Assembly (NCBI GenBank): GCA_024679435.1
Contig: JAIBDK010000020.1
Span: 1-14,390 of the forward strand
DNA length: 14,390 nt
Direction of reading: 5' to 3'
Source of the DNA: Gammaproteobacteria bacterium
GTDB taxonomy: Bacteria > Pseudomonadota > Gammaproteobacteria > Arenicellales > Poriferihabitantaceae
The notes under the pieces are model-generated. The model saw only the letters and a list, made by a program, of their open reading frames with translations. It had not been told where the DNA came from and ran no database searches. The position numbers and the translations under genes were made by a program. This document shows positions 1 to 7,963 of the stretch, piece after piece; within the stretch, counting starts at the first letter, position 1; the number at the start of each line of letters is the position of its first letter.

Positions 1-2
1 AC

Positions 3-923
3 AGGGTGATGCGCAATCGGATAGAGAAGGTAATCAAAACATTCCTGATTTCCTGCTCATGTCTGGCAATTTTTGTAACCGTAGGTATCGTGCTTTCAGT
101 TCTGTTTGAGTCTATCCGGTTTTTCAGAATTATCCCGATCACCGACTTTCTGTTCGGCCTTGAATGGTCTCCTCAAACCGCGATCCGCGAAGATCAGGTC
201 GGTTCATCAGGTGCATTCGGAGCCGTACCGTTATTCACCGGCACATTTCTGATAACCGGTATCGCCGTGATCGTTGCTGTTCCACTGGGGTTGATGTCTG
301 CTATCTACCTTTCGGAATACGCCACTCCTCGTGTCAGAACCATCGGCAAGCCTTTACTGGAAATTCTCGCCGGAATACCTACCGTCGTTTACGGATTCTT
401 TGCGGCGTTGACCGTTGCCCCTCTGATTCGAGAGTATGCCCAGGTATTTGGGATGGACGTGTCCAGTGAAAGCGCTCTGGCGGCAGGCATGGTGATGGGA
501 ATTATGATACTGCCTTTTGTTTCCTCACTCTCCGATGATGTAATCAACTCTGTACCACAATCCCTTCGGGACGGATCATACGGACTTGGTGCAACCCGAT
601 CGGAAACGATTAAAAAGGTCATCATTCCGGCGGCACTTCCCGGCATCGTTGGAAGTATTCTGCTCGCTGTATCCCGAGCCATTGGTGAAACCATGATTGT
701 AGTTATGGCCGCCGGACTGGCTGCAAATCTGACTGCTAATCCTTTTGAATCTGTTACTACGGTTACAGTTCAAATTGTGACTTTACTGGTTGGAGATCAG
801 GAGTTCGACAGTCCAAAGACATTGGCTGCCTTCGCTTTGGGTTTAACACTTTTTGTTGTCACTCTAATACTAAACGTCATAGCGCTGCGCGTCGTGAAAA
901 AATACAGGGAGCAATACGATTGA
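3..923 (+). CDS. pstC: Phosphate ABC transporter permease PstC (5' partial)
   Basis: Inner-membrane permease subunit of the high-affinity phosphate importer PstSCAB; it pairs with PstA to form the channel driven by PstB. The visible part has a first membrane helix, a short periplasmic stretch (WSPQTAIREDQVGSSGAFG) and a binding-protein-dependent permease core. The cytoplasmic coupling loop reads RDGSYGLGATRSETIKK. The C-terminus ends RVVKKYREQYD. In-frame GTG (6) and ATG (9) codons lie at the left edge, but the frame is open to the first base, no usable ribosome site is visible, and the residues RVMRNRIEK resemble the middle of the long PstC type (well over 400 residues) found in many alpha- and gammaproteobacteria. 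I therefore treat it as truncated by the window. Its stop overlaps the pstA start by 4 bases, which suggests translational coupling. Identity is strong; the upstream extension is inferred. Confidence 0.93.
   Translation, partial: RVMRNRIEKVIKTFLISCSCLAIFVTVGIVLSVLFESIRFFRIIPITDFLFGLEWSPQTAIREDQVGSSGAFGAVPLFTGTFLITGIAVIVAVPLGLMSAIYLSEYATPRVRTIGKPLLEILAGIPTVVYGFFAALTVAPLIREYAQVFGMDVSSESALAAGMVMGIMILPFVSSLSDDVINSVPQSLRDGSYGLGATRSETIKKVIIPAALPGIVGSILLAVSRAIGETMIVVMAAGLAANLTANPFESVTTVTVQIVTLLVGDQEFDSPKTLAAFALGLTLFVVTLILNVIALRVVKKYREQYD
906..911 (+). promoter_or_regulatory. Ribosome binding site for pstA TTG start
   Basis: AGGGAG lies inside the end of pstC, 8 bases before the TTG at 920. It is the reason for accepting TTG as the pstA start, since no ATG occurs in frame near the beginning of the protein. 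Confidence 0.6.
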
Positions 924-2200
924 ACACCCTTGAAACAATAAACGCAGGAATCGAGAAACGATACAAACGAGAAAAGCGGTTCAGGCTCTACGGGCAGATC
1001 TCAATTGCAACAGGGATACTGTTTCTGTTTTTCCTGCTGGGAACTACCGTATTAAACGGCATCTCCGCGTTTCAGCAAACCTACATTGCTCTGGAAATCG
1101 TTCTTGATACCGATCAGTTCGACACCGATGAAGATGGCGATATCAGGCCTGAGTCACTGGCAACCGCAAACTACAACGGCATAATCCGGGAATCACTTAA
1201 AGCGCGCTTCCCGGATGTAAAGAAAAGAAAGGATAAAAAAGCACTATACTCCATACTCAGCAGCGGCGCGGTATACGATTTCCGGGATACAGTGGTCAAA
1301 AATCCGCAAATGATTGGAACCACACAAACGATCTGGTTGCTCGCTGACGACGAAGTGGATATGTATGTTAAAGGCAAAATCAGTGCTGATATACCGGAGA
1401 AGAACCGCAGAATTAAGGACAACACAATTGCCTGGGTCGAGCAGTTGAGAGCAGATAAGGACGTCGAAAAACGATTCAACAGCATATTTTTCAGCGCAGG
1501 TGATTCCAGAGAACCCGAGCAGTCCGGCATCAGGGGTGCGATTATGGGCTCGTTCTACACCATTGTTGTCGCCATGCTGCTGTCATTTCCAATCGGGGTT
1601 GCCGCCGCAATTTACCTGGAGGAATTTGCACCCAGAAATCGTCTGACTGGTCTTATCGAAGTTAATATAAACAATCTGGCTGCGGTGCCATCGATAATTT
1701 TCGGATTGCTGGGTCTTGCAATTTTTATCAATTACTTCGGTCTGCCCAGATCCATTCCGCTGGTTGGTGGAATGGTGCTGGCACTCATGACTTTACCGAC
1801 AATCATTATTTCCAGTCGGGCAGCTTTGGCGGCTGTGCCCCCGAGCATAAGAGAAGCCGCGCTGGGTGTCGGAGCATCGCAGATTCAGACTGTATTACAC
1901 CACACCATGCCTCTGGCTCTTCCCGGCATGCTGACAGGAACAATAATCGGATTGGCCCGCGCATTGGGAGAAACCGCACCGCTTCTGGTAATCGGTATGG
2001 TTGCCTTTATTGTGGATATTCCGGGCAGTCCTCTGGAGCCGTCAACGGCATTACCGGTGCAGGTTTATCTTTGGGCGGACAGCCCCGAAAGAGCCTTTGT
2101 GGAGCGAACTTCCGCGGCGATTATGGTACTTCTCATGTTTCTTGTAGCCATCAATGGATTAATAGTAATACTGAGAAATAAACTGGAAAGACGCTGGTAA
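920..2200 (+). CDS. pstA: Phosphate ABC transporter permease PstA, long form with periplasmic domain
   Basis: Second membrane subunit of the PstSCAB phosphate importer. At 426 residues it is far longer than the roughly 300 of E. coli PstA. A basic cytoplasmic N-terminus is followed by one membrane helix (about residues 26-47). A hydrophilic, probably periplasmic insertion covers about 49-205 and corresponds to the extra N-terminal domain (DUF3333 type) known in long PstA proteins; it holds an acidic run, DTDQFDTDEDGD, near 63-74. The permease core follows from about 205, with the cytoplasmic loop REAALGVGASQIQ and the conserved RALGETAP segment. The start is TTG, overlapping the pstC stop as TTGA, with AGGGAG 8 bases upstream. 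pstB follows after 38 bases. Family assignment is secure; the role of the insertion is unknown. Confidence 0.95.
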   Translation: MNTLETINAGIEKRYKREKRFRLYGQISIATGILFLFFLLGTTVLNGISAFQQTYIALEIVLDTDQFDTDEDGDIRPESLATANYNGIIRESLKARFPDVKKRKDKKALYSILSSGAVYDFRDTVVKNPQMIGTTQTIWLLADDEVDMYVKGKISADIPEKNRRIKDNTIAWVEQLRADKDVEKRFNSIFFSAGDSREPEQSGIRGAIMGSFYTIVVAMLLSFPIGVAAAIYLEEFAPRNRLTGLIEVNINNLAAVPSIIFGLLGLAIFINYFGLPRSIPLVGGMVLALMTLPTIIISSRAALAAVPPSIREAALGVGASQIQTVLHHTMPLALPGMLTGTIIGLARALGETAPLLVIGMVAFIVDIPGSPLEPSTALPVQVYLWADSPERAFVERTSAAIMVLLMFLVAINGLIVILRNKLERRW

Positions 2201-2238
2201 TATTTCAAATGTATTTGTAACAAAAGATGATTAAATAA

Positions 2239-3090
2239 ATGAACACAGCCACAAGTTACGACAAGCAGATCATTGAAAATGATGACCCGATGGAAAACCC
2301 GGATTTTAAAACGGTCGGCACCACCACAGTCTCAGATCCGGCAATGACCTGCCGGGGGGTCAATGTCTTCTATGCCGACAAACAGGCTATTTTTGATGTG
2401 TCTATCGATGTGGGGAAAAATGAAGTTCTGTCAATGATCGGGCCATCCGGATGTGGAAAATCAACACTGTTACGCTGCCTCAACAGAATGAATGACACCA
2501 TAGATATCTGCAAAGTAGAAGGAGAAATAAAACTGGAAGGCGAAAATATCTATGAGCAGAATCTTGACGTCGTTCTGTTACGTGCCCGGGTCGGCATGGT
2601 TTTTCAGAAACCCAATCCTTTCCCGAAATCGGTTTACGATAATGTAGCCTACGGTGTAAATCTACATGGTCTTGCCACAGATAAAGCCCACCTGGACGAA
2701 CTTGTAGAAAAAAGTCTGACCAACGCCGGACTCTGGAACGAAGTAAAAGATCGTTTGCATCAACCCGGAACAGGATTATCCGGTGGCCAGCAACAACGCC
2801 TGTGCATTGCCAGAGCAATCGCAATCAGCCCGGAAATTATACTGATGGATGAGCCCTGCTCTGCACTGGACCCCATCGCCACCGCGAAAATTGAAGAACT
2901 TATTGACGAACTTAGCAAACAGTATTCTATCTGCATCGTTACTCACTCAATGCAGCAGGCAGCGAGAGTTTCTCAGAGAACCGCGTATTTCCATCTTGGA
3001 AAGCTGATTGAAGTCGGTCCAACTGACGATATCTTCACCAATCCTGTCCACAAACTCACAGAAGGTTATATAACCGGCCGATTCGGCTAG
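2239..3090 (+). CDS. pstB: Phosphate ABC transporter ATP-binding protein PstB
   Basis: Cytoplasmic ATPase that powers phosphate import through PstC/PstA and takes part in PhoR/PhoU phosphate signalling. All ABC motifs are present: Walker [10 protein letters not shown] (68-76), Q-loop Gln123 in [11 protein letters not shown], signature LSGGQQQR (180-187), Walker B ILMDEP (201-206) and switch His236 in VTHSMQQ. The stretch [12 protein letters not shown] and the C-terminal ITGRFG are typical of PstB. The protein is 283 residues, about 25 longer than E. coli PstB because of a poorly conserved N-terminal tail. The ATG at 2239 lacks a good ribosome site, so Met18 (ATG at 2290) is a possible alternative start. 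It lies 38 bases after pstA and 54 before phoU in the same direction, consistent with one operon. Confidence 0.97.
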   Translation: MNTATSYDKQIIENDDPMENPDFKTVGTTTVSDPAMTCRGVNVFYADKQAIFDVSIDVGKNEVLSMIGPSGCGKSTLLRCLNRMNDTIDICKVEGEIKLEGENIYEQNLDVVLLRARVGMVFQKPNPFPKSVYDNVAYGVNLHGLATDKAHLDELVEKSLTNAGLWNEVKDRLHQPGTGLSGGQQQRLCIARAIAISPEIILMDEPCSALDPIATAKIEELIDELSKQYSICIVTHSMQQAARVSQRTAYFHLGKLIEVGPTDDIFTNPVHKLTEGYITGRFG

Positions 3091-3133
3091 TTTGTGGACA
3101 TACATTAAAGTCAATCTGAAAAATCAACACCAC

Positions 3134-3137
3134 AAGG
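3134..3137 (+). promoter_or_regulatory. Ribosome binding site of phoU
   Basis: AAGG lies 7 bases before the ATG at 3145. It is the clearest canonical ribosome site in the window and fixes the phoU start. Confidence 0.55.
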
Positions 3138-3144
3138 CATTACC

Positions 3145-3876
3145 ATGACAACTCAGTCCGAAGGTCATATTTTTAAACGTTTCGACAAAGAAATGCAGCA
3201 ATTACACGCACTTGTCCTGCAGATGGGTGAACTGGCCGCAGATCAGTTACAGCAATCGCTCAAAACCCTTGAAAATGAAGATCCGCAAACGGCGCAGCAA
3301 GTCATCGAAAACGATGCCCGCCTGAATGCACTTGATATACAGGCCGATGAAGAAATAACCACGATGATAGCCAAACGCCAGCCGATGGCAAAAGATCTGC
3401 GTGAAATTATTGCGGTCAGCAAAATAGTTGCCGAGCTCGAACGGTCTGGAGACGAAGCCCGAAAAATAGCAGGTCTGACAATTCGATTCTTTCAGCCTGA
3501 AGACAACCATCCCCCCGGAGAAGAAATTCTCAGAGATATATTTTCTTTGTCTGAATACGTTGCCGAAATGCTCATACTAAGTATGAAAGCCTTTGACACC
3601 CTGAACCTGTCCATTGCCGCAGAAGTTTTGATAAAAGGCCAGAAACTGGATGGCCAGTTGGACTCCTGCTTAAGACGACTAAGCACTTTTATCATGCAAG
3701 ACTCACGAAACATCGGTCATTTCATTGACATTGTTCTGGGGATCCGAGCACTAGAAAGATTTGGTGGCCATGCAACCAATATCGCAGGGCACATTGTGTT
3801 CATCAAAAATGGAACCGATGTCCGACATGTCGGTGACAGCGCTATTTTGGCCAGTATTAAGGAAAATCAATCTTAA
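3145..3876 (+). CDS. phoU: Phosphate-signalling protein PhoU
   Basis: Cytoplasmic helical protein that links the Pst transporter to the PhoR sensor and holds the Pho regulon off when phosphate is plentiful. At 243 residues it matches the usual length (E. coli about 241). The two three-helix PhoU repeats are recognisable: the first contains VIENDARLNALDIQADEE and ELERSGDEARKIA, the second contains GQKLDGQLDSCLRR and ALERFGGHATNIAGHI. The acidic and polar positions of these ExxxD-like metal-binding helices are present, although the second repeat has Phe-Gly-Gly-His where many homologues have Gly-Asp-His. It is the last gene of the pst operon here. No phoB/phoR follows; the next gene runs the other way. 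Confidence 0.95.
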   Translation: MTTQSEGHIFKRFDKEMQQLHALVLQMGELAADQLQQSLKTLENEDPQTAQQVIENDARLNALDIQADEEITTMIAKRQPMAKDLREIIAVSKIVAELERSGDEARKIAGLTIRFFQPEDNHPPGEEILRDIFSLSEYVAEMLILSMKAFDTLNLSIAAEVLIKGQKLDGQLDSCLRRLSTFIMQDSRNIGHFIDIVLGIRALERFGGHATNIAGHIVFIKNGTDVRHVGDSAILASIKENQS

Positions 3877-3953
3877 TAATCCGGTTCTGTAACAGGTTTG
3901 GCAATCAATTGAAGTTTCAATGACTTTCAGACCTGGTAGCGACTGAACTCCAC

Positions 3954-3971
3954 CGATAATGGCTGTTATCG
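3954..3971. terminator. Possible weak hairpin between convergent phoU and cupin gene
   Basis: CGATAA (3954-3959) and TTATCG (3966-3971) form a perfect 6-base stem with a 6-base loop in the 161-base gap between the convergent phoU and the cupin gene. Position suits a two-way terminator, but the stem is AT-rich and no run of T follows on either side, so intrinsic termination is doubtful. Nothing else was recognised in this gap. Confidence 0.2.
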
Positions 3972-4037
3972 ACCAACACATCTGAACCCGCGTATCCCTT
4001 TGCCCGTAAGTATCCGGAAATCTTACTAAATTAACTA

Positions 4038-4403
4038 TCAGCAGTCCTCTCGGTAGTTATCCGGTACAAATCTTGGGCTGCAAATCGCCAAAAAAATCAG
4101 ATCGTTCTTGCCGGTATTTGTAATTCTCTGCCGACATCGGGCAGGAATAACGACACAATCTCCCGGCACTACATTCTGCGGATTAATATCACCAATCTCT
4201 GCCAGACCTGTACCTTCTATGATGACATAACGCTCAACGGTGCCCTCCAGAAAATGCCATTTCGTAGTGACTCCGGGTTCAACTCGTGCTCTGGCTATAG
4301 AAATTTTGTCATCTTGCTGTGAATTTGAAAGTTCAACGATATGACAGCCTTCAGAAATAAAAAACTCCGTAAGACTGTCAAAATGATGGATTTCTGGTTT
4401 CAC
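4038..4403 (-). CDS. Small cupin-domain protein
   Basis: A 121-residue single-domain cupin. The core runs from about residue 38 to 108, with the first motif around TTKWHFLEGTVERYVIIEG and the second around VVPGDCVVIPARCRQRITNTG. The classical HxH is reduced to one His (WHFL), and the second-motif His is replaced by Gln (RQRI), so only His, Glu and Gln remain as possible ligands; the pattern RQRI-NTG with a following CSPRF occurs in a recognised subset of small bacterial cupins. The start is GTG: the codon just before it is TAA in frame, and no in-frame ATG occurs near the N-terminus. It begins 14 bases after the stop of the dehydrogenase gene on the same strand, so it is almost certainly co-transcribed with it. 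The function is unknown; ligand binding, isomerase or dioxygenase activity are all possible. Confidence 0.85.
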   Translation of the reverse strand: MKPEIHHFDSLTEFFISEGCHIVELSNSQQDDKISIARARVEPGVTTKWHFLEGTVERYVIIEGTGLAEIGDINPQNVVPGDCVVIPARCRQRITNTGKNDLIFLAICSPRFVPDNYREDC

Positions 4404-4417
4404 TTATCAGTCATGTA

Positions 4418-6877
4418 TCAATTACGCATTCGTTCTGCTTTTGGGTCGTACATAGCACTTAGACTTGCTCTGGCCGGTACTTTTCTGCCACCAACTTCGA
4501 TTTCAAAGCTTCCAGAATTCACGTAATCTGCATCAACGCCTCCATCATGATACACATAACCTAATCCAACAGCTCCGCCCAGCGTATGGCCGTAGTTACC
4601 GGATGTCAGGTGTCCAATCAGCTCACCGTCACGAAGAATGGGCTCATGGTGATAAAGCACCTCTTCAGGATCCTGAAGCAGAAACTGCACCATACGTTTT
4701 TTCTTCCAGCTTCCGGTATCTTTTTGTTTCGCAATAGCATCGTGACCAATAAAAGGAATATCCTTGTTCAGATCACATACAAATGCCAGCCCACACTCCA
4801 ATGGCGTATCTTCATCCGCTACATCATGACCGAAGTGAATAAATTTCTTTTCTATTCGGCCACTGTCCAATGAATGAAGACCGGCCATTTGAAGGCCATA
4901 CTTTTCACCAGCTTGCCAAAGGGTATCAAAGCCATGTCTGGCCATATCAGATGGTAAATAGATTTCCCATCCAAGCTCACCTACAAACGAAACCCTTGCC
5001 GCGCGCCCCACAGCGCAACCCACTTCGATGGAGCGCGACATCCCAAACGGAAACGCCGCTGTACTCATATCAATACCAAGCGCATCTGTCAGCAATGATC
5101 GACTTTGCGGCCCCATCACACCTAATACCGCCCAGCTGTTCGTTACGTCTGTTACCGTACAGAATGCATCTCCAGGAGTGTTTCGCGCCAACCAGTCCAG
5201 GTCCTTATTAGTCACCGCCGCACCACTGACAATAAGAAATTTGTCTTCCTCGATTCGGGTAACGGTTAAATCAGCTTCAATGCCACCCCGCTCATTCAGC
5301 CAGTGGGTGTAAACCATTTTGCCAATCGGAACATCAATATTAGCAGAACAGATTCGCTGCAGAATCTTACAACTGTCCCGGCCCTGAACCAGATATTTGG
5401 AAAAACTGCTCTGATCGAACATCGCAACATTCTCGCGAAACGCCTTATGTTCCTGAGCCGAGTATTCAAACCAGTTCTGTTTACCAAAACTGTATTTATA
5501 CTTCGGCTCAACACCCTCAGGTGCAAACCAGTTAGGCCGCTCCCATCCCGCGGCTTCTCCAAAACAGGCATTAAGGCCGACCAGTTTCTCATGAACGGGA
5601 GAATGCCGCACGTTGCGGGAAGTTTCCATCTGCTTGTAAGGCCAGTGATTGTCATACAACAGACCGAGCGTTTCCGTGACCCTGTTTTCAATATACTGCT
5701 GCGTTCCCTGAAACGAATACATGCGCCGAATATCATTACCCCAGAGGTCCAGAGGGGCATGCCCCAAATGCATCCATTCCGACAACGCCTTGCCGACGCC
5801 GCCAGAACTTTGAATACCGACTGAATTGAGACCCGCTGCCACAAAAAAGTTTCGCACTTCAGGCGCTTCACCGATATGAAACTGGTCGTCCGGGGTAAAA
5901 CTCTCGGGTCCACAGAAAAATTTTCTCCACCCTACATTTTGCAGCATCGGCACCCGCTCCATGGCATGTTCCAGAACGGGCATCATCTGCTCATCAAAAT
6001 GGCCATCTATTTCGTCAAAGCAAAAATCATCCGGAATACCGTTCTGCCCCCAGGGAACAGCGTTTGGCTCAAATTGACCAACCAGCAAACTACCTGCATC
6101 CTGCTTGTAGTAGGCGCATTTATCATGATCGCGCATGACCGGAAGATCGAGCGGCAAATCATCCAGTTTTTCGGTGACCGCATAGTAATGCTCAGCCGCA
6201 TGCAACGGCACATTAACTCCGGCCATCCTGCCAACGTCACGGGCCCACATCCCTGCACAATTGACGACGTAATCTGCCTGAATATCGCCCTGTTCGGTGT
6301 TCACGCCGATGACTTTTCCATTTCCAACCATAACACCAGTAACTTTTACGCCTTCGAGACAGAGTGCGCCATAGTTTCTAGCCCCTTTTACAAAGCCTGC
6401 GGTCACATCCACCGGGCTGGCATATCCATCGTGCGCAACCCAGCTCCCGCCAAGTAGATCGCCCGTCTCAAGAAACGGATACAGCGCTTTAATTTCCGCA
6501 GGCGTCACCATATCTACCTGGGTAACTCCGAAGGCATTATTCATGGACGCAACCCGTTTAAGTTCTTCGAAACGTCCTTCACTGTGCGCGATAGTCAGCG
6601 AACCGACCTGCTTAAAGCCTGTAGATTGACCTGTTTCTTTTTCAATTTCAGCTAGCAGTGACATTGAGTACTCTGTCAGTCTCGCATGGCTTTCATTGGC
6701 CCGCATCGTGCCAATCAGGCCGGCGGCATGCCACGTCGTCCCGCAACTAAACTGTTTGCGTTCCAGCATGACCACATCACTCCAGCCAAGTTTTGCCAAA
6801 TGATAGGCAACACTGGATCCGATTACGCCACCGCCAATAATAACGGCACTTGCTTTATCAGGAACTGCTACTGACAT
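4418..6877 (-). CDS. FAD- and folate-dependent dimethylglycine/sarcosine dehydrogenase-like enzyme
   Basis: An 819-residue enzyme of the DMGDH/SARDH family, which oxidatively demethylates N-methylamino acids and passes the one-carbon unit to tetrahydrofolate. The N-terminal half (about 10-370) is a DAO-type FAD domain: dinucleotide motif GGGVIG (15-20), ribose-binding Glu39, and GTTWHAAG (46-53), whose His50 matches the residue that carries covalent FAD in DMGDH. The segment about 375-430 fits the family's middle domain. The C-terminal part (about 435-815) is a GcvT-like aminomethyltransferase domain, with Asp536 in GGIEADLTV at the place of the folate-site acid. Length is normal for the family. 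The cupin gene follows at 14 bases and an EamA permease gene lies 114 bases upstream on the same strand. Substrate cannot be read from the sequence: dimethylglycine, sarcosine and another N-methylated amine are all possible. Confidence 0.9.
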   Translation of the reverse strand: MSVAVPDKASAVIIGGGVIGSSVAYHLAKLGWSDVVMLERKQFSCGTTWHAAGLIGTMRANESHARLTEYSMSLLAEIEKETGQSTGFKQVGSLTIAHSEGRFEELKRVASMNNAFGVTQVDMVTPAEIKALYPFLETGDLLGGSWVAHDGYASPVDVTAGFVKGARNYGALCLEGVKVTGVMVGNGKVIGVNTEQGDIQADYVVNCAGMWARDVGRMAGVNVPLHAAEHYYAVTEKLDDLPLDLPVMRDHDKCAYYKQDAGSLLVGQFEPNAVPWGQNGIPDDFCFDEIDGHFDEQMMPVLEHAMERVPMLQNVGWRKFFCGPESFTPDDQFHIGEAPEVRNFFVAAGLNSVGIQSSGGVGKALSEWMHLGHAPLDLWGNDIRRMYSFQGTQQYIENRVTETLGLLYDNHWPYKQMETSRNVRHSPVHEKLVGLNACFGEAAGWERPNWFAPEGVEPKYKYSFGKQNWFEYSAQEHKAFRENVAMFDQSSFSKYLVQGRDSCKILQRICSANIDVPIGKMVYTHWLNERGGIEADLTVTRIEEDKFLIVSGAAVTNKDLDWLARNTPGDAFCTVTDVTNSWAVLGVMGPQSRSLLTDALGIDMSTAAFPFGMSRSIEVGCAVGRAARVSFVGELGWEIYLPSDMARHGFDTLWQAGEKYGLQMAGLHSLDSGRIEKKFIHFGHDVADEDTPLECGLAFVCDLNKDIPFIGHDAIAKQKDTGSWKKKRMVQFLLQDPEEVLYHHEPILRDGELIGHLTSGNYGHTLGGAVGLGYVYHDGGVDADYVNSGSFEIEVGGRKVPARASLSAMYDPKAERMRN

Positions 6878-6938
6878 TTTATATAGTCTCTATCGAAGGG
6901 TTCAGAATTAAAGTTTTCTTATCGGAATATACTCTGCC

Positions 6939-6952
6939 TGATCTTTAGATCA
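6939..6952. promoter_or_regulatory. Perfect 14-base inverted repeat, possible operator
   Basis: TGATCT-TT-AGATCA lies in the 114-base gap between the EamA gene and the dehydrogenase gene, about 62 bases upstream of the dehydrogenase ATG. The position suits an operator controlling the dehydrogenase-cupin pair. The half-site spacing does not match a standard FNR (TTGAT-N4-ATCAA) or CRP site. The regulator is unknown. Confidence 0.35.
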
Positions 6953-6991
6953 ATAGCTCCAAGATAGAATCTTTCAATACGGCTGACAAAT

Positions 6992-7840
6992 TTATCCACT
7001 GTCAAAACCGAGTATTGCCACGCTGATAAATATTACAATCGAGGCAATAATTCTCCGCTTTCCAGAAGGCTCCTTAAAATAGAAGGCGCCAATAAGAGCG
7101 GCGATTATAATAGATGTTTCCCGCAATGCTGAGACCAATGGAATCGGTGCTCTGGTCATCGCCCAGACCACCATGGTGTAAGCTGCCAGTGACAGTAATG
7201 CGCCGGGAACAAGGATCTTCCATGATTTCCATGTATTCCAGACCGCAGCGGGACTTCGAACGATGGCGGTATAAATCATAATTAACATTCCGTCTATCAC
7301 CGAAAGGGCCAGCATATAGCCCGGAACATTTCCGGACAATCTTCCCCCCACCCCGTCTGTAAGGGTATAACCCGCAATAAACATGGATGTGCATAAGGCA
7401 GAAATTAACGCAACCTTATTCTGAACAACCGTCTCCAGTTTGCGGGTTGCAAAAATCAGAATACCGGTCATCACGCCAATTAGAGATATCAGCTCGACGG
7501 TGCTCATGAACTCATTGAGAATGAACACCCCCCAAAGAGAAACCAGTATGGGTGCAGTTCCCCGGGCTACAGGATAAGCCTGAGAGAAGTCTCCGTGCTT
7601 ATATGCCTCGCTCAGGGCAACATAATAGCCAAAATGAATCAATCCGGATACCAGCAGATACAGCCAGCTCGCTTTATCAGGAAACCCAATAAAAGGAAGC
7701 GCAATAACACCAATTACCAGAGAAACAAAGTTAAGTCCGGTAATTGAAAGCAAATGATCCTTGCCCGATTTAACCAGTGCATTCCAGGTTGCGTGAAATA
7801 ACGCAGCACCCAAAACCATCAGCGCAATACCAGTTTCCAT
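6992..7840 (-). CDS. EamA/DMT-family membrane transporter
   Basis: A highly hydrophobic protein of about 282 residues with ten predicted membrane helices in two EamA repeats (about 5-135 and 145-278). The first repeat opens with ALFHATWNALVKSGKDH and the second ends in AALIGAFYFKEPSGKRR, the usual conserved ends of DMT permeases. Such proteins import or export small metabolites, but the substrate cannot be told. A TTG at 7843 directly precedes the ATG at 7840; I chose the ATG. It lies upstream of the dehydrogenase and cupin genes on the same strand. A known subgroup of EamA-like proteins occurs beside phosphonate catabolism operons (TIGR03340, phosphonate-utilization associated membrane protein); membership was not tested, though the phnW neighbourhood makes it plausible. 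Confidence 0.88.
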   Translation of the reverse strand: METGIALMVLGAALFHATWNALVKSGKDHLLSITGLNFVSLVIGVIALPFIGFPDKASWLYLLVSGLIHFGYYVALSEAYKHGDFSQAYPVARGTAPILVSLWGVFILNEFMSTVELISLIGVMTGILIFATRKLETVVQNKVALISALCTSMFIAGYTLTDGVGGRLSGNVPGYMLALSVIDGMLIMIYTAIVRSPAAVWNTWKSWKILVPGALLSLAAYTMVVWAMTRAPIPLVSALRETSIIIAALIGAFYFKEPSGKRRIIASIVIFISVAILGFDSG

Positions 7841-7963
7841 CAATTAGAATCCGGCGTCAGTGGTTGACACCTGAGAATGATTTAATTTATCGATGCCCGC
7901 GACCAAAATAGTGGATAATGCCGCGCTTCAAATCGCAATCGACTCAACTCAAAAAAATACGAT

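Noticed and set aside
6..11. GTG (6) and ATG (9) as the true start of pstC
   Set aside because: The frame is open to the window edge, there is no spaced ribosome site, and the preceding residues look like the interior of the long PstC type, so the gene is treated as 5' truncated.
4370..4378. CTGTCA-like sequences (also near 1579, 6670 and 7000) as Pho boxes
   Set aside because: All lie inside coding regions as single half-sites; no paired 7-base repeats with 4-base spacing were seen in any intergenic gap.
5296..5913. Long overlapping ORFs on both strands inside the dehydrogenase gene (also 5303-5824 and 5876-6457)
   Set aside because: They lie wholly within a well-conserved gene, and their products are rich in Arg, His and Cys with no recognisable domain; they are frame shadows.
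6939..6952. FNR or CRP site at the palindrome upstream of the dehydrogenase gene
   Set aside because: The TGAT-N6-ATCA arrangement has the wrong spacing for FNR and lacks the TGTGA/TCACA arms of CRP.
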